From NCBI GenBank assembly GCA_039962225.1, contig JAMPKV010000003.1:124001-188000 (forward strand): a stretch of DNA of 64,000 nucleotides, read 5' to 3'. The stretch comes from Microcoleus sp. AS-A8. Its GTDB lineage: Bacteria; Cyanobacteriota; Cyanobacteriia; Cyanobacteriales; Coleofasciculaceae. Of the stretch, positions 1 to 8,708 are shown in pieces. Each line of letters begins with the position of its first letter. Position 1 is the stretch's first letter. The translations under genes and the position numbers were made by a program. The notes beneath the pieces were generated by a model. The model saw nothing but the letters and a program-made list of their open reading frames with translations, did no database searches and had not been told where the DNA came from.

Positions 1-1
1 G

Positions 2-193
2 CTAGGGGGACAGATGATTACAATTTGGCTGTTTCCTTTTGCCCTTCCCTTAGCACCCCTTATCATTAGCGTTTTTGCCGCTGTGGATGAGAGTTTGCAA
101 GCACTTTCGCCGCTTCGCACCAGCACTCTGTCAGACATGACGGCTAACTTAGTTGGAATCTGGGCTTTTTATGGGCTAGCCGTGTGGAAATAA
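2..193 (+). CDS. C-terminal end of a membrane protein (5' partial) or 59-aa membrane protein
   Basis: An open frame runs from the window edge to a TAA at 191-193. An internal ATG at 14 would give a 59-residue protein, but the frame stays open to the first base, so this is more likely the tail of a longer protein. There is a hydrophobic stretch (WLFPFALPLAPLIISVF), a polar loop, and a second hydrophobic segment ending in VWK. I do not recognise the family. Confidence 0.45.
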   Translation, partial: LGGQMITIWLFPFALPLAPLIISVFAAVDESLQALSPLRTSTLSDMTANLVGIWAFYGLAVWK

Positions 194-430
194 GGGCATA
201 GACGGAACTGAGGATTGCTTTCAAGGGGGTGACGACGGCTCAAGTCAAGTCGCTTTTGAACATTATGAGTATCTTGTTGGAATCTTTATAATACATCGGC
301 TTAGCTTATCCTGTTCTTAATATTTTCTTTGCTATCACAGAAGTAGGCGAATAAAGAAATTAAGTACTTAATGAATACTTGCCTGCATTAAATTTTTTCC
401 TAAACTCTCGAATGCGACGGGGTGGCTAAT

Positions 431-562
431 ATGTCTACGCGCTATAACCAAAACCATTCTCCTCTGCAAAGAATTGTCTACACAAAAGTCAACGTCAACG
501 GTAAAGTTCAGTTAGTGCCCTTAGAGCTGTATGCAGATGGCTCTGTGAAGCGAGCGAACTAA
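431..562 (+). CDS. Small conserved-looking basic protein, 43 aa
   Basis: ATG at 431, TAA at 560-562, too short for most ORF callers. The protein begins MSTRYNQNHSPLQRIVYTKV and ends in a hydrophilic beta-like stretch (VNVNGKVQLVPLELYADGSV). Composition is protein-like, it is not overlapped by any larger frame, and a strong terminator hairpin follows 80 bases downstream, which fits a monocistronic small gene. A TATAAT box lies at 287-292. The function is unknown and no motif is recognised. Confidence 0.5.
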   Translation: MSTRYNQNHSPLQRIVYTKVNVNGKVQLVPLELYADGSVKRAN

Positions 563-907
563 CTCAAACTCGGTTTGACACTTGATAGCCTTTCGAGTTT
601 CAACATTGTCCAGTAGAGATAGAAATAGAGATAGAGATATATATAGAGACGCGTGAAATGCTATAATCGCGTCTCTATTTTCTTTTGTATTAACCGGATT
701 GAAGCAAGGCCGTGGGTGTAACGCAGACGAGGAGAGCCTCGCGCTCGTTAGTTCCCTATTGAGAAGAGAGCATTCCGACGGGCAGAGTAGAGCCTATAGT
801 GTCACGTTGGAGCAATCTGAAAAATCGGCTAGCTTTAAGTGTCCGGATCGGATAGCCTTCATATTGTTAGTGAGAAGTGTGATGTGAGGATACTCAAGAA
901 CTGGGCT
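563..907. other. Intergenic region before the glycosyltransferase
   Basis: Apart from the AGAGAT-rich stretch and the terminator at 643-688, I see no convincing gene. A 62-codon frame at 699-887 has poor protein-like composition and a weak start. The next gene could begin at GTG 839 or GTG 881, but ATG 908 fits the family better. Confidence 0.5.
643..688 (+). terminator. Intrinsic terminator after the 43-aa gene
   Basis: A perfect 11-bp stem (643-653 with 668-678, ATAGAGACGCG and its complement) encloses a 14-nt loop and is followed by a T-rich run. An irregular AGAGAT microsatellite at about 614-642 sits immediately before it. Confidence 0.7.
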
Positions 908-1642
908 ATGGTTGAGGCACCCAAACAATTTTCCGTGCTGGGTCTACCTGTTCACCTGTTAGATGACTATGACCACTGGCTAGGGACTCGTCTACACCAG
1001 AGGCTTGGCAATCATGTGGTGACCCTGAATGCAGAAATGGCAATACAGGCAGAACACAATGATGTTCTCGCTGGAATTATCCGAAAAGCAGACCTGGTGA
1101 TTCCTGATGGTTCTGGGGTCATTCTTTACTTATGGCTTCAGGGTCAACGAGGGCGACGCTGTCCGGGAATTGAACTGGCTGAGTCTGTACTGCGGCAGGC
1201 TGGGGAATTAGGCAAGTCTTGCCCAGTTGTTTTCTACGGGGGTTCTCCTGGCGTTGCTCAAAAGGGCGCGAAGATTTGGCAAGACAAGCTTCCAGAACTG
1301 ACGATCACAGGAATTGAACACGGTTACCTGTCACCCGAAGAAGAGCAGAAATTCAAGCAAACGCTCAAAGATCAGCAACCTGGTTTGATTTTGGTTGGCT
1401 TGGGTGTTCCTCGCCAAGAGTTGTGGATTGCCCAAAATCGCCACCTGTGCCCTCAAGCGACTTGGATTGGGGTCGGGGGTAGTTTTGATATTTGGGCGGG
1501 TATTAAAACTCGTGCGCCTGTCTGGTTGCGTGAGAATCACTTGGAATGGTTGTATCGGCTGTATCAAGAACCTTGGCGTTGGCGGCGAATGATGGCTTTG
1601 CCCCAATTTGCCCTGAAAGCGATTGGTCAACGCTTGGCTTGA
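908..1642 (+). CDS. WecG/TagA/CpsF family glycosyltransferase (GT26)
   Basis: 244 residues from ATG 908; the frame is open upstream to GTG 839. The family transfers N-acetylmannosamine or related sugars onto polyprenyl-diphosphate-linked acceptors at the inner face of the membrane. Diagnostic blocks are present in order: VTLNAEM (Thr39, Asn41), ADLVIPDGSG with Asp67 at the place of the TagA catalytic Asp, FYGGSPGV, LGVPRQELW, GVGGSFDIWAG, and the basic C-terminal LYQEPWRWRRM tail that mediates membrane association in TagA. It lies 101 bp upstream of an FtsE-like ATPase on the same strand. The acceptor and sugar cannot be told from sequence. Confidence 0.9.
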   Translation: MVEAPKQFSVLGLPVHLLDDYDHWLGTRLHQRLGNHVVTLNAEMAIQAEHNDVLAGIIRKADLVIPDGSGVILYLWLQGQRGRRCPGIELAESVLRQAGELGKSCPVVFYGGSPGVAQKGAKIWQDKLPELTITGIEHGYLSPEEEQKFKQTLKDQQPGLILVGLGVPRQELWIAQNRHLCPQATWIGVGGSFDIWAGIKTRAPVWLRENHLEWLYRLYQEPWRWRRMMALPQFALKAIGQRLA

Positions 1643-1743
1643 ACAAAATATTTGCCCAAAAATGGGGTTGGGTAGGGTTACCTGCCCACTTTTTGTATTA
1701 AGGTATTGGATTCACGATTTATTTCATTTGCGATCGCTTGTCT

Positions 1744-2487
1744 ATGACGACCGTCTTGGGTCACCCCAGTAATAGCCCAACTCAGCACAATGTGGCTGCC
1801 AACGCCACAACCAGCCCAAATCCTGTAATGGTGAAGTTACAAGGAGTGACAAAAACTTACCCTAATGGCAGCTTAGGAGTGTTTGACCTCAGTTTAGAGG
1901 TGAAGCGAGGAGACTTTTTATTGATTACTGGCCCTTCGGGTGCGGGGAAATCAACATTGCTGAAGCTGCTTTATGGTGCGGAACAGCCTAATTCTGGGGA
2001 GGTAATCGTCGATGATTTGAATGTGGGGAAGTTAAGGGGCGATCGCTTATCGTTGCTGCGTCGTCGCATCGGTGTTGTGTTTCAAGACTATAAACTGATT
2101 CCGACACGCACTGTGTCAGAAAATATCGCCTTTGTCCTCTGGGCACAAGGCTACACCCGCAAGGAAATTCAGCGCCGTTTACCGCCAACCTTGAAGGTTG
2201 TAGGTTTGCAACACAAAGCGAACTGTTTTCCAGATGAACTCTCAGGGGGAGAGCAACAACGCGTGAGTTTGGCACGTGCGATCGTGGGGACACCTCCTGT
2301 ATTGCTGGCGGATGAACCAACGGGTAACCTCGATCCCGATAATTCTCGGCAGGTATTAAATATTCTCAAGAAACTGAATGGGATGGGTGCGACGGTGATT
2401 GTAACTACTCATGATGAGCAATTGGTGCAGATGTCAAAACAGCCAGTTTTGCAGTTGCGAGAAGGGCGTTTGTATCGAAGTTTTTAA
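1744..2487 (+). CDS. ftsE: FtsE-like ABC transporter ATP-binding protein
   Basis: 247 residues from ATG 1744, two codons after an in-frame TTG at 1738. It has a complete ABC ATPase core: Walker [10 protein letters not shown] at about residues 63-71, Q-loop [10 protein letters not shown], signature LSGGEQQR, Walker [13 protein letters not shown] and switch His in TTHDEQ. The DYKLIP Q-loop and the TGNLD Walker B fit FtsE/LolD-type ATPases, which act on a MacB-like permease such as FtsX in cell division or envelope remodelling. No FtsX gene is adjacent, so FtsE is the best family call rather than a proven role. About 30 N-terminal residues precede the ATPase; ATG 1828 is an alternative start. 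A GCGATCGC octamer overlaps the leader. Confidence 0.85.
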   Translation: MTTVLGHPSNSPTQHNVAANATTSPNPVMVKLQGVTKTYPNGSLGVFDLSLEVKRGDFLLITGPSGAGKSTLLKLLYGAEQPNSGEVIVDDLNVGKLRGDRLSLLRRRIGVVFQDYKLIPTRTVSENIAFVLWAQGYTRKEIQRRLPPTLKVVGLQHKANCFPDELSGGEQQRVSLARAIVGTPPVLLADEPTGNLDPDNSRQVLNILKKLNGMGATVIVTTHDEQLVQMSKQPVLQLREGRLYRSF

Positions 2488-2665
2488 GGCAATGAGGTGG
2501 CTCGCTTAGCTGGCAAACTCAATCAGTTGGCTTAAGTCAGCTTGCTGTCATGCGATTAAGGGCAGCTATAGGCAGGACGTGAACAGATACTGGAACGAAC
2601 GCCCTCTTAACTTTCTTATTGACTAAGTTAACGTTGATAGAGGCAAGATCAAGAGGCTATTAAAC

Positions 2666-4363
2666 GTGAAGGCATCGGAAACCAAGCTCCGTGAATTGCT
2701 GGAAGGCGGTAAGCAGTTCCAAATTCCGCTCTTTCAAAGACCTTACTCATGGTCAAAGAAGGAATGGAAGGCTCTCTGGGAAGACATCATGGAGATATAC
2801 CACGACAATGAAGACAACCACTTCTTGGGACCAATTGTGACTCAGGCAGTACCGGGTACACCAGATGGCATTTCTCCATTTCTTCTTATTGATGGGCAGC
2901 AACGCCTCACCACACTTTCCTTGCTTCTGGCTGCGCTACGAGAACACTTGAAAGAACAGGATTCTGAATCGGCGGCAGAATTACAAGAGCTGTATTTAAT
3001 TAATAGATATAAGAAAGGTGATGCCCATTATAAAATTTTACCTACTCAGGCTGACCAAGAAGTCTATCAGAAAGTTGTTGAAGGGCAAATCAATGGAAGC
3101 ACAAGCCTAATATATGAAACCTTTAAGTTTTTTGGAAATCAACTAAAAAATGGTGACATAGAGGAAGATAACTCCCCTATCGACCTAGCCAAATTTAAAA
3201 ATGTGGTTTTGGAGAAGCTAACATTAGTCAGCATAACGTTGGACGACAGAGACAATCCCTATATTATTTTCGAGAGTTTAAATCATAGAGGAGCACCATT
3301 AACTCAAGCAGATTTGGTTCGTAACTACTTTTTTATGCGACTCACTAACAAAGAACAGAGGGTCGAAGTTTATGATGATATATGGTTTCCCTTACAACAG
3401 CAGTTCAAAGATAATGCAGGTGAGGATAAATACTTAAAAGAACTCACTAGAGCATTTTGGTGTTACCTCCGTAAGGAAGGAGTTGCAGTAAACCAAAACA
3501 ATATTTACCAAACACTAAAATCACGTCTCGATAAAAAATCAACAGATGAAGTTCTAGCCGATCTAAAAGAATTTTCTCAATTTTCTACGTACTACATACG
3601 TATTTGTTTTCCTAATAAAGAGCCACACTCTAATTTACGGCGTTTGTTTGAACGTTTGAAAGGTTTAGACTTCAGTAATTGCCATCCATTTTTGCTAAAT
3701 CTTTATAGAGATTATGCAGAAAATAAACTCTCTTTAAATCAATTTGAGCAAGCTCTGCGTTATGTAGAGTCTTTTTTTGTACGTCGCTTGTTTGCAGGTT
3801 TGACAACTAGATGGATGGACAAAATTTTTAACAACTTGTATCAAGATGTCAAGAAGCGACTGAAAGAATATAACTCTAGTGATTTTATAAGTGCATTGCG
3901 AGAGCAACTAAGTACTTGGCCAAGCACTAGCAAAGCTCAAGTGTGGCCTGACGATAACTGGTTTCGCCAAAGCATTATTGAAAATCCCGTGACTGGCAGC
4001 AGAGTCAAACTTTTTTTAGAGAGTCTGGAGAAACCCCTAACTAAGTTTCAGGTGAAAGCCGATAATCTCACTCTCGAACATATTATGCCTCAGACATTGA
4101 CTAAGGAGTGGAAAGCCCTCCTGGGAACCAATGCAGAGGAAGTACACAAGCGTTGGCTTCACACATTAGGTAACTTAACTCTCACTCCCTATAACTCTGA
4201 GATGTCTAACAATCCTTTTAGTGATAAATTATCATACCTGCGAACTAGCGCCCTTACCTTGGACAATCAGTACTTTAAAAATGTGGAGACATGGAACGCA
4301 GAGGAGATTCAACGCCGTGGTGAGTATTTAGCTGACATTGCCCTTAAAGTTTGGCCTCGATAG
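2666..4363 (+). CDS. DUF262-DUF1524 protein, GmrSD-like type IV restriction enzyme
   Basis: 565 residues from GTG 2666, with a GAGG-type ribosome site. The N-terminal DUF262 (ParB/sulfiredoxin-like) has IPLFQRPYSW at about 20-29 and the DGQQR nucleotide-binding motif at 76-80. The middle contains RGAPLTQADLVRNYF. The C-terminal DUF1524 His-Me (HNH-like) nuclease has LEHIMPQ with His472 and GNLTLTPYNSEMSNNPF. The single-chain fusion matches GmrSD-type enzymes, which cut DNA carrying modified bases in an NTP-dependent way and so restrict phage; BrxU and SspE are related. The gene looks more A+T-rich than its neighbours, in keeping with lateral gain, and it faces a toxin-antitoxin operon. The target modification is unknown. 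Confidence 0.85.
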   Translation: MKASETKLRELLEGGKQFQIPLFQRPYSWSKKEWKALWEDIMEIYHDNEDNHFLGPIVTQAVPGTPDGISPFLLIDGQQRLTTLSLLLAALREHLKEQDSESAAELQELYLINRYKKGDAHYKILPTQADQEVYQKVVEGQINGSTSLIYETFKFFGNQLKNGDIEEDNSPIDLAKFKNVVLEKLTLVSITLDDRDNPYIIFESLNHRGAPLTQADLVRNYFFMRLTNKEQRVEVYDDIWFPLQQQFKDNAGEDKYLKELTRAFWCYLRKEGVAVNQNNIYQTLKSRLDKKSTDEVLADLKEFSQFSTYYIRICFPNKEPHSNLRRLFERLKGLDFSNCHPFLLNLYRDYAENKLSLNQFEQALRYVESFFVRRLFAGLTTRWMDKIFNNLYQDVKKRLKEYNSSDFISALREQLSTWPSTSKAQVWPDDNWFRQSIIENPVTGSRVKLFLESLEKPLTKFQVKADNLTLEHIMPQTLTKEWKALLGTNAEEVHKRWLHTLGNLTLTPYNSEMSNNPFSDKLSYLRTSALTLDNQYFKNVETWNAEEIQRRGEYLADIALKVWPR

Positions 4364-4491
4364 AGAATCGATTTTGTCAGCCTTAAGAGTTTGAAAAATC
4401 TAAAGGGTTGCCTGGTTGCGATCGCGTTTCTGTATAGCTGAAGTTGGTACGATACAATCACTATTTCTCCAATCGGTTGAAGCGTGATTTC

Positions 4492-4842
4492 TTATTCATT
4501 GCCAAAGTCCATCTCTAGTATGTGCTGCACCTGTACGAGCAAGGGCGGTACTTTGTTTTGCACGATATCCCAGAGGGTTTCGTTTTCCAGGCTAAAGTAG
4601 GCGTGAGCCAGGACATCACGTAGTCCAGAGATTTTTCGCCACTCAATCTCTGGGTAGCGACTGCGAACTTCTGGGGGTACATTTTTGGCAGCTTCTCCAA
4701 TGATTTGCAGGTTCCGCATTACGGCATCAAAGGTGCGCTCATCCGTCAAGAAATCCTCAAAAGTCATGCCTTGGGTGTAGCGTATCACCTTGGTACTGCT
4801 AGCAATAATGTCTTCCAGGTACAGGCGGATACTACGTGACAG
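4492..4842 (-). CDS. hepT: HepT-like RNase toxin (HEPN, DUF86), apparent CTG start
   Basis: The HEPN ribonuclease toxin of a HepT-MntA module. The R-x4-H-x-Y motif is intact (Arg75, His80, Tyr82 in RDVLAHAY). An annotated start at GTG 4788 gives 98 residues but drops the first HEPN helix. In frame upstream are SRSIRLYLEDIIASSTK, typical of HepT N-termini, beginning at a CTG at 4842-4840. An AGGAGG Shine-Dalgarno (4854-4849) sits 6 bases ahead of that CTG, and a stop follows shortly upstream in frame. The 116-residue form matches family length. It overlaps the antitoxin gene by 11 bases, implying translational coupling. In known systems MntA AMPylates the motif Tyr to silence the toxin. Confidence 0.85.
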   Translation of the reverse strand: MSRSIRLYLEDIIASSTKVIRYTQGMTFEDFLTDERTFDAVMRNLQIIGEAAKNVPPEVRSRYPEIEWRKISGLRDVLAHAYFSLENETLWDIVQNKVPPLLVQVQHILEMDFGNE

Positions 4843-5122
4843 GGATAGCCTCCTGTTCTACAGAAGGTCGAATCTGTGGCTTGAGTGTACACCTGCTCAC
4901 CAAGTCTACCGATGTTCCCAAGTGGTCTTCTAGATAGAATTTCAAGTCCATGTAGCGGTCAAAGGTAACTAATCCCTCGAACTCGACTAATATATCCACA
5001 TCGCTGTCTGGTCTAGCTTCATCCCGTGCTACTGAACCAAAAATTGCTAGTGATTTGACACCAAAGCTTTTTAGTGAGTCTTGATGTTGTGCCAGAATTG
5101 CCAGTACCTCATTTCGCTGCAT
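4832..5122 (-). CDS. mntA: MntA-like minimal nucleotidyltransferase antitoxin
   Basis: 96 residues from ATG 5122. The nucleotidyltransferase signature G-S-x10-D-x-D is complete: Gly29, Ser30, Asp41 and Asp43, with a third carboxylate at Asp73 (SVDLVS). MntA proteins neutralise HepT by transferring AMP to its motif tyrosine. It is followed without a gap by hepT (11-base overlap) and preceded 84 bases upstream by an XRE-type regulator on the same strand. The arrangement and intact active site argue for a functional module rather than a relic. Confidence 0.88.
   Translation of the reverse strand: MQRNEVLAILAQHQDSLKSFGVKSLAIFGSVARDEARPDSDVDILVEFEGLVTFDRYMDLKFYLEDHLGTSVDLVSRCTLKPQIRPSVEQEAIPVT
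4849..4854 (-). promoter_or_regulatory. Shine-Dalgarno AGGAGG deciding the hepT start
   Basis: Read on the minus strand this is AGGAGG, followed by 6 bases and then CTG at 4842. It lies inside the last codons of mntA. No ATG, GTG or TTG exists at that spacing in the hepT frame. Confidence 0.6.
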
Positions 5123-5206
5123 GGTGTACCTGTAAAGCCTTCTCTTAAATTCTCACATAACTCGATGGGGAATATGGAACAGGTGAGCGATCGCACCTTC
5201 CTCTCC

Positions 5207-5467
5207 TCACCCCTCCCCCTCAACCAATCGCTTCTGTGGCCCAAACTCATCAGGCAACTCCTCAATACTTTTGCCAAAGACCCTACACAGCGCCTTCATT
5301 TGAGGCACAGTTAACATAGCTGGAGCTCCTCTCTCCCAACGACTAATCGTTGCTACAGCTACACCAATCCTAGTAGCTAGCTCTTGTTGAGAAAGTCCAG
5401 CTTCTTCTCGCAGTCTCTTTAATGGGGACTCATTCTCCTCTGAGCCAGATTTGTTTTTTTTTACCAC
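5207..5467 (-). CDS. XRE-family helix-turn-helix regulator
   Basis: 86 residues from GTG 5467. A Cro/C1-type HTH spans about residues 15-72: LKRLREEAGLSQQELATRIG, then ATISRWERG and PQMKALCRVFG. A lysine-rich N-terminal tail precedes it. It lies directly upstream of mntA-hepT on the same strand and is the likely repressor of that operon. An 8-bp palindrome GACTAGTC (5502-5509) and a minus-strand TATTAT box (about 5519-5514) lie just upstream and may be its own operator and promoter. Another role, such as an unrelated phage-type regulator, is possible. Confidence 0.82.
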   Translation of the reverse strand: MVKKNKSGSEENESPLKRLREEAGLSQQELATRIGVAVATISRWERGAPAMLTVPQMKALCRVFGKSIEELPDEFGPQKRLVEGEG

Positions 5468-5802
5468 AATCAGCCAACTTAATATTCTGACTTGCGACTT
5501 TGACTAGTCGATGTATAATAAGAAAGACACAAAAACAGACAGGAAATCCGGAAAGCCACCTCAAGGCTAGTTAGGTGCTTCCTTGGATATCCTTTTGGAT
5601 GCCTGCTGCTATCTCAGTGTCTTACAAAAACTGCCATCTCACCACAACCTTGTAGGCGATTTCGATTGGAACGCTCATTGCGATCGCCTGTGAGGTTGCC
5701 ATATCTGCCTATTGCGGAACCTGCGTACATCGCCAGAGTTGTCGCAATTCGCTCATGCCTATTTACCCAATCGGCAAACTTTGTCATTGCCAGGAGTGCC
5801 TC
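5468..5802. other. Intergenic region between XRE gene and a divergent gene pair
   Basis: Holds the candidate promoter/operator of the XRE gene (GACTAGTC at 5502-5509; TATTAT on the minus strand) and a GCGATCGC at about 5681. The open frames here have poor coding character. The frame of the next gene is open from ATG 5755, but a better start lies at 5803. Confidence 0.5.
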
Positions 5803-6009
5803 ATGACCTACCAAACTCAACTATTTCCTTGGTGCATCATTCGCCCCCTTCCCAACATGCGACAGACTATTGTTGCCCGTTTTCGCCGTCGCTGCGATGC
5901 AGAAGCTCATTTAAGAATTCTCCGCCAGCTACTCCCCACCGCCCCCCACACCATCATCTTTGACCTCACACCCGAAACTCCAGACAAAGACAGTGAGGGG
6001 ACAAAATGA
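5803..6009 (+). CDS. Conserved hypothetical small protein, first of an overlapping pair
   Basis: 68 residues from ATG 5803, chosen over ATG 5755 because AGGAG sits 6 bases ahead of it. The protein has LFPWCIIRPLPNMRQTIVAR and RRRCDAEAHLRILRQLLP, a compact basic domain of about 50 residues with a short acidic tail. I have the impression of a recurrent cyanobacterial family in which residues of this kind read a single strand-helix unit, but no function is known to me. It overlaps the next gene by ATGA (6006-6009), so the two are probably translated together. Confidence 0.55.
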   Translation: MTYQTQLFPWCIIRPLPNMRQTIVARFRRRCDAEAHLRILRQLLPTAPHTIIFDLTPETPDKDSEGTK

Positions 6010-6368
6010 CGACCATCTTATTTCGCCGGATTCAGCCCGCTCAGCGATTTCGCCTCAGCCTCCGCTATATCGCCTGTTTGCTAAAAATTCCCGTCTCTGC
6101 AATTGTACGGATCGAAAGCTGGGCTTATGTTCTATTTGTCCATCGCCGCGACAAAGGCGGTCAATTCGTCAGTTACCGTACACTGAACCGATGGATGAGA
6201 ACCATTACCCACATGATTCAAACCAGTCGCACCCTAGAAGAGTTAAAGCAACTAGGATTATGGATTCAACAGGAATCAGTAAACTTTGAAGACAGATATT
6301 CACCCAAGGAATTGGATTACCTGCGCCGACTCTGGGCACAACGCCGATCGCAACTCACATCCTTTTAG
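6006..6368 (+). CDS. Conserved hypothetical basic protein, second of an overlapping pair
   Basis: 120 residues from ATG 6006. It is strongly basic, with LRYIACLLKIPVSAIVRIES near the N-terminus, GGQFVSYRTLNRWM in the middle and a C-terminal helix ending LRRLWAQRRSQLTSF. Arg/Trp content suggests nucleic-acid binding, but that is only inference. The start codon overlaps the stop of the upstream 68-residue gene, a strong sign that both are real and work together. It converges with the ABC ATPase gene 13 bases further on. Confidence 0.6.
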   Translation: MTTILFRRIQPAQRFRLSLRYIACLLKIPVSAIVRIESWAYVLFVHRRDKGGQFVSYRTLNRWMRTITHMIQTSRTLEELKQLGLWIQQESVNFEDRYSPKELDYLRRLWAQRRSQLTSF

Positions 6369-6381
6369 CAGGAGTCATTAA

Positions 6382-8349
6382 CTAATTAGAAGACCACGGA
6401 TCTCTGAATCCCGACAACTCTGAAACTTGCCGCTTTTCTTGCTGTTGCTGAATCCGTTCCAGGGTACCTGTAGGAATCGAAGCAATCAACTGACGAGTAT
6501 AGTCCTTCGTTGGTTCGCGGTAAATTGTCTCCGCAGCGCCAATCTCTTCAATTTTGCCTCGGTTCATCACCATGATGCGATCGCTCATGAATTTCACCAC
6601 GCTCAAGTCATGGGAAATAAAGATGTAGGTTAGACCAAACTCACCCTGCAATTCTTTCAGGAGATTGAGTACTTGCGCCTGCACCGAAACATCCAAAGCA
6701 GAAACCGATTCATCGCAGATAATAAACTTAGGATTAAGTGCCAGTGCTCTAGCAATACACACCCGTTGCCGTTGACCTCCAGAAAACTCGTGAGGATAGC
6801 GATTCATCAAGTCTGGATTTAAACCCACACGCTGCAACAGATAAGCCGCGCGATCGCGCCGTGTTTTTTTGTTGCCTCCCGCCTCATGAATTACCAATGG
6901 CTCCATCACCGTCTCCCCAATCTTCATCCGGGGGTCAAGAGAGCTAAAGGGATTTTGGAACACAATTTGCATCTCTCGCCGCAATTGGCGTAAGCGGTTG
7001 CCTTTGAGAGTGGTAATATCTCGGCCTTCAAACTCCATCTCACCACTTATCGGCTCAATTAAACGCAGTAACGTCCGAGCCAAAGTGGATTTGCCGCAAC
7101 CCGATTCTCCGACTAACCCTAATGTTTCCCCTGGATAAACCTCAAATGAGATGCCATTCACCGCCATAATGTAGCGTTTAGCTTTGCCAAACATTCCCCG
7201 CACTGGAAAGCCCACCTGAAGGTCACGAACAGCAACCAGCGGAACTTGGGAAGAAGAGGATACAGAGACAGAGTGATGCTGTGACGCGGAGAGGTTGCTG
7301 GCAGAATCCCCCCTGTCCTCTTCCCCAGCGATGAGCTTAGCATCAACCGGTTTCTCTCGAATCTCCAGTTCCCCACTCGGCGTCGTCACAACCTCCATGA
7401 AATCAGAAACGGTAGGTAAGTATCGCATACGCCGCTCTAGGCGAGGACGACAAGCTAACAGACCCTTGGTATAAGGATGCTGCGGGTTCGAGAAAATTTC
7501 CCAGACCTCCCCTCTATCCACAATTTTTCCTTGATACATCACCGCCACAGAGTCGGCAATTTCTGCAATCACCCCCAAGTCGTGAGTGATAAACAGTATC
7601 GACATGCCCCGATTATCCCGCAACTCCCTGAGTAAATCGAGAATCGTTGCCTGCACGGTCACATCCAGCGCGGTAGTCGGTTCATCAGCAATTAACACAT
7701 CCGGGTTACAAGAAATTGCCATGGCAATCATCACCCGTTGCAACTGACCCCCAGAAAGCTCGTGAGGATAGCGCTCTAGGATGGCCTGTTTTTGCTGATT
7801 GATGTGTCGGTAAATTTCCTTATCTCCTGGTATGGGTTGACCAGGATTTTGCTGAAGCAACTCTTCTAGATACTGCTTCTTTAATTCTTCATCGCCAGGG
7901 ATGAGCTTGACCTCCTGAAGACGAGCGATTGCCTGACGCCGCGCTTCTGGCTCAGAAATATTTTGGTGTTGTCGAATGGCTTCTACAAGCTGAAATCCAC
8001 AGGTATAAACCGGGTTGAGGGAAGTCATCGGTTCCTGAAAAATCATGGAAATTTTCCCACCTCGGTAGAGACGCTTGCGCTCGTCATTCAATGCCAGCAA
8101 ATTCACCGCATCTGCCCCATCATCCGAGGGACGGAAATAAATTTCTCCCGCCGTAATCTTGCCTGGACTCGGCACCAAACCCATGACAGCGAGGGAGGTG
8201 ACCGATTTACCAGACCCTGATTCGCCGACAATTCCCAGTGTTTGGCCTCGCTTCAGTTTGAAGTCAATTCCGTCAACCGCCAAGACCCGCTTTTCATCGG
8301 TGTGAAACTCTACTTTCAAATTGCGGACATCAAGAACATTGTCAGTCAT
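6382..8349 (-). CDS. Fused dipeptide/oligopeptide-type ABC transporter ATPase (DppD-DppF fusion)
   Basis: 655 residues from ATG 8349; TTG 8361 is in frame upstream. Two complete ABC ATPases are fused head to tail, as in GsiA or YejF. The first has Walker A GESGSGKS, signature LSGGQLQR and [12 protein letters not shown]; the second has [16 protein letters not shown] and [12 protein letters not shown]. Such ATPases power uptake of di- or oligopeptides, nickel or glutathione through two permeases. No permease or binding-protein gene is nearby. The first domain has an extra 40-odd residues ([20 protein letters not shown] and following) between the Q-loop and the signature, and a low-complexity Ser-rich linker joins the halves. 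Confidence 0.9.
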   Translation of the reverse strand: MTDNVLDVRNLKVEFHTDEKRVLAVDGIDFKLKRGQTLGIVGESGSGKSVTSLAVMGLVPSPGKITAGEIYFRPSDDGADAVNLLALNDERKRLYRGGKISMIFQEPMTSLNPVYTCGFQLVEAIRQHQNISEPEARRQAIARLQEVKLIPGDEELKKQYLEELLQQNPGQPIPGDKEIYRHINQQKQAILERYPHELSGGQLQRVMIAMAISCNPDVLIADEPTTALDVTVQATILDLLRELRDNRGMSILFITHDLGVIAEIADSVAVMYQGKIVDRGEVWEIFSNPQHPYTKGLLACRPRLERRMRYLPTVSDFMEVVTTPSGELEIREKPVDAKLIAGEEDRGDSASNLSASQHHSVSVSSSSQVPLVAVRDLQVGFPVRGMFGKAKRYIMAVNGISFEVYPGETLGLVGESGCGKSTLARTLLRLIEPISGEMEFEGRDITTLKGNRLRQLRREMQIVFQNPFSSLDPRMKIGETVMEPLVIHEAGGNKKTRRDRAAYLLQRVGLNPDLMNRYPHEFSGGQRQRVCIARALALNPKFIICDESVSALDVSVQAQVLNLLKELQGEFGLTYIFISHDLSVVKFMSDRIMVMNRGKIEEIGAAETIYREPTKDYTRQLIASIPTGTLERIQQQQEKRQVSELSGFRDPWSSN

Positions 8350-8708
8350 GGCATTCAACAACAGGGAATTAAAAGCGATTGTAACAACCTGTTCCCTTTA
8401 GAAGAGGTTGATCTGGACATTTTTTTGGGGCATGGGTAATCGCTAATCGGTAATGGAAAGAATTTGCCCTTCCTTGTCGCCCATCTCCCATGCTCACGCT
8501 TAGCTCTGGTGCCACTCTTCCTCATCCCCGTCCCCCCATCTCCCACTATCCCCAGTTAGACGGCAACTACTCCTAAAGAATACGGTTCTGCCCACTGAGC
8601 GAGTCAACCTGAGAGAGATACATTGAAGGGAAGGAAGTACATAAAACTTTATAGAAGGGTGAGTTTCAGATCATCCACTTGTTAAACCGCTCGGTAAGGT
8701 GAACCCAC
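8350..8708. other. Intergenic region between divergent ABC ATPase and clpC
   Basis: Must hold both divergent promoters, though I cannot fix either one. A C/T-rich, CCCCATC-type low-complexity stretch covers about 8460-8560. No ORF here looks real. Confidence 0.5.

Noticed and set aside
335-350. GAAGTAGGCGA stretch like the core of the glutamine (glnA) riboswitch
   Set aside because: The flanking paired segments of that riboswitch are missing and no nitrogen gene follows.
699-887. 62-codon frame before the glycosyltransferase
   Set aside because: Poor composition, no ribosome site, and it overlaps a likely leader region.
1331-1630. 99-codon minus-strand frame inside the glycosyltransferase gene
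   Set aside because: Shadow of the real gene; composition is not protein-like.
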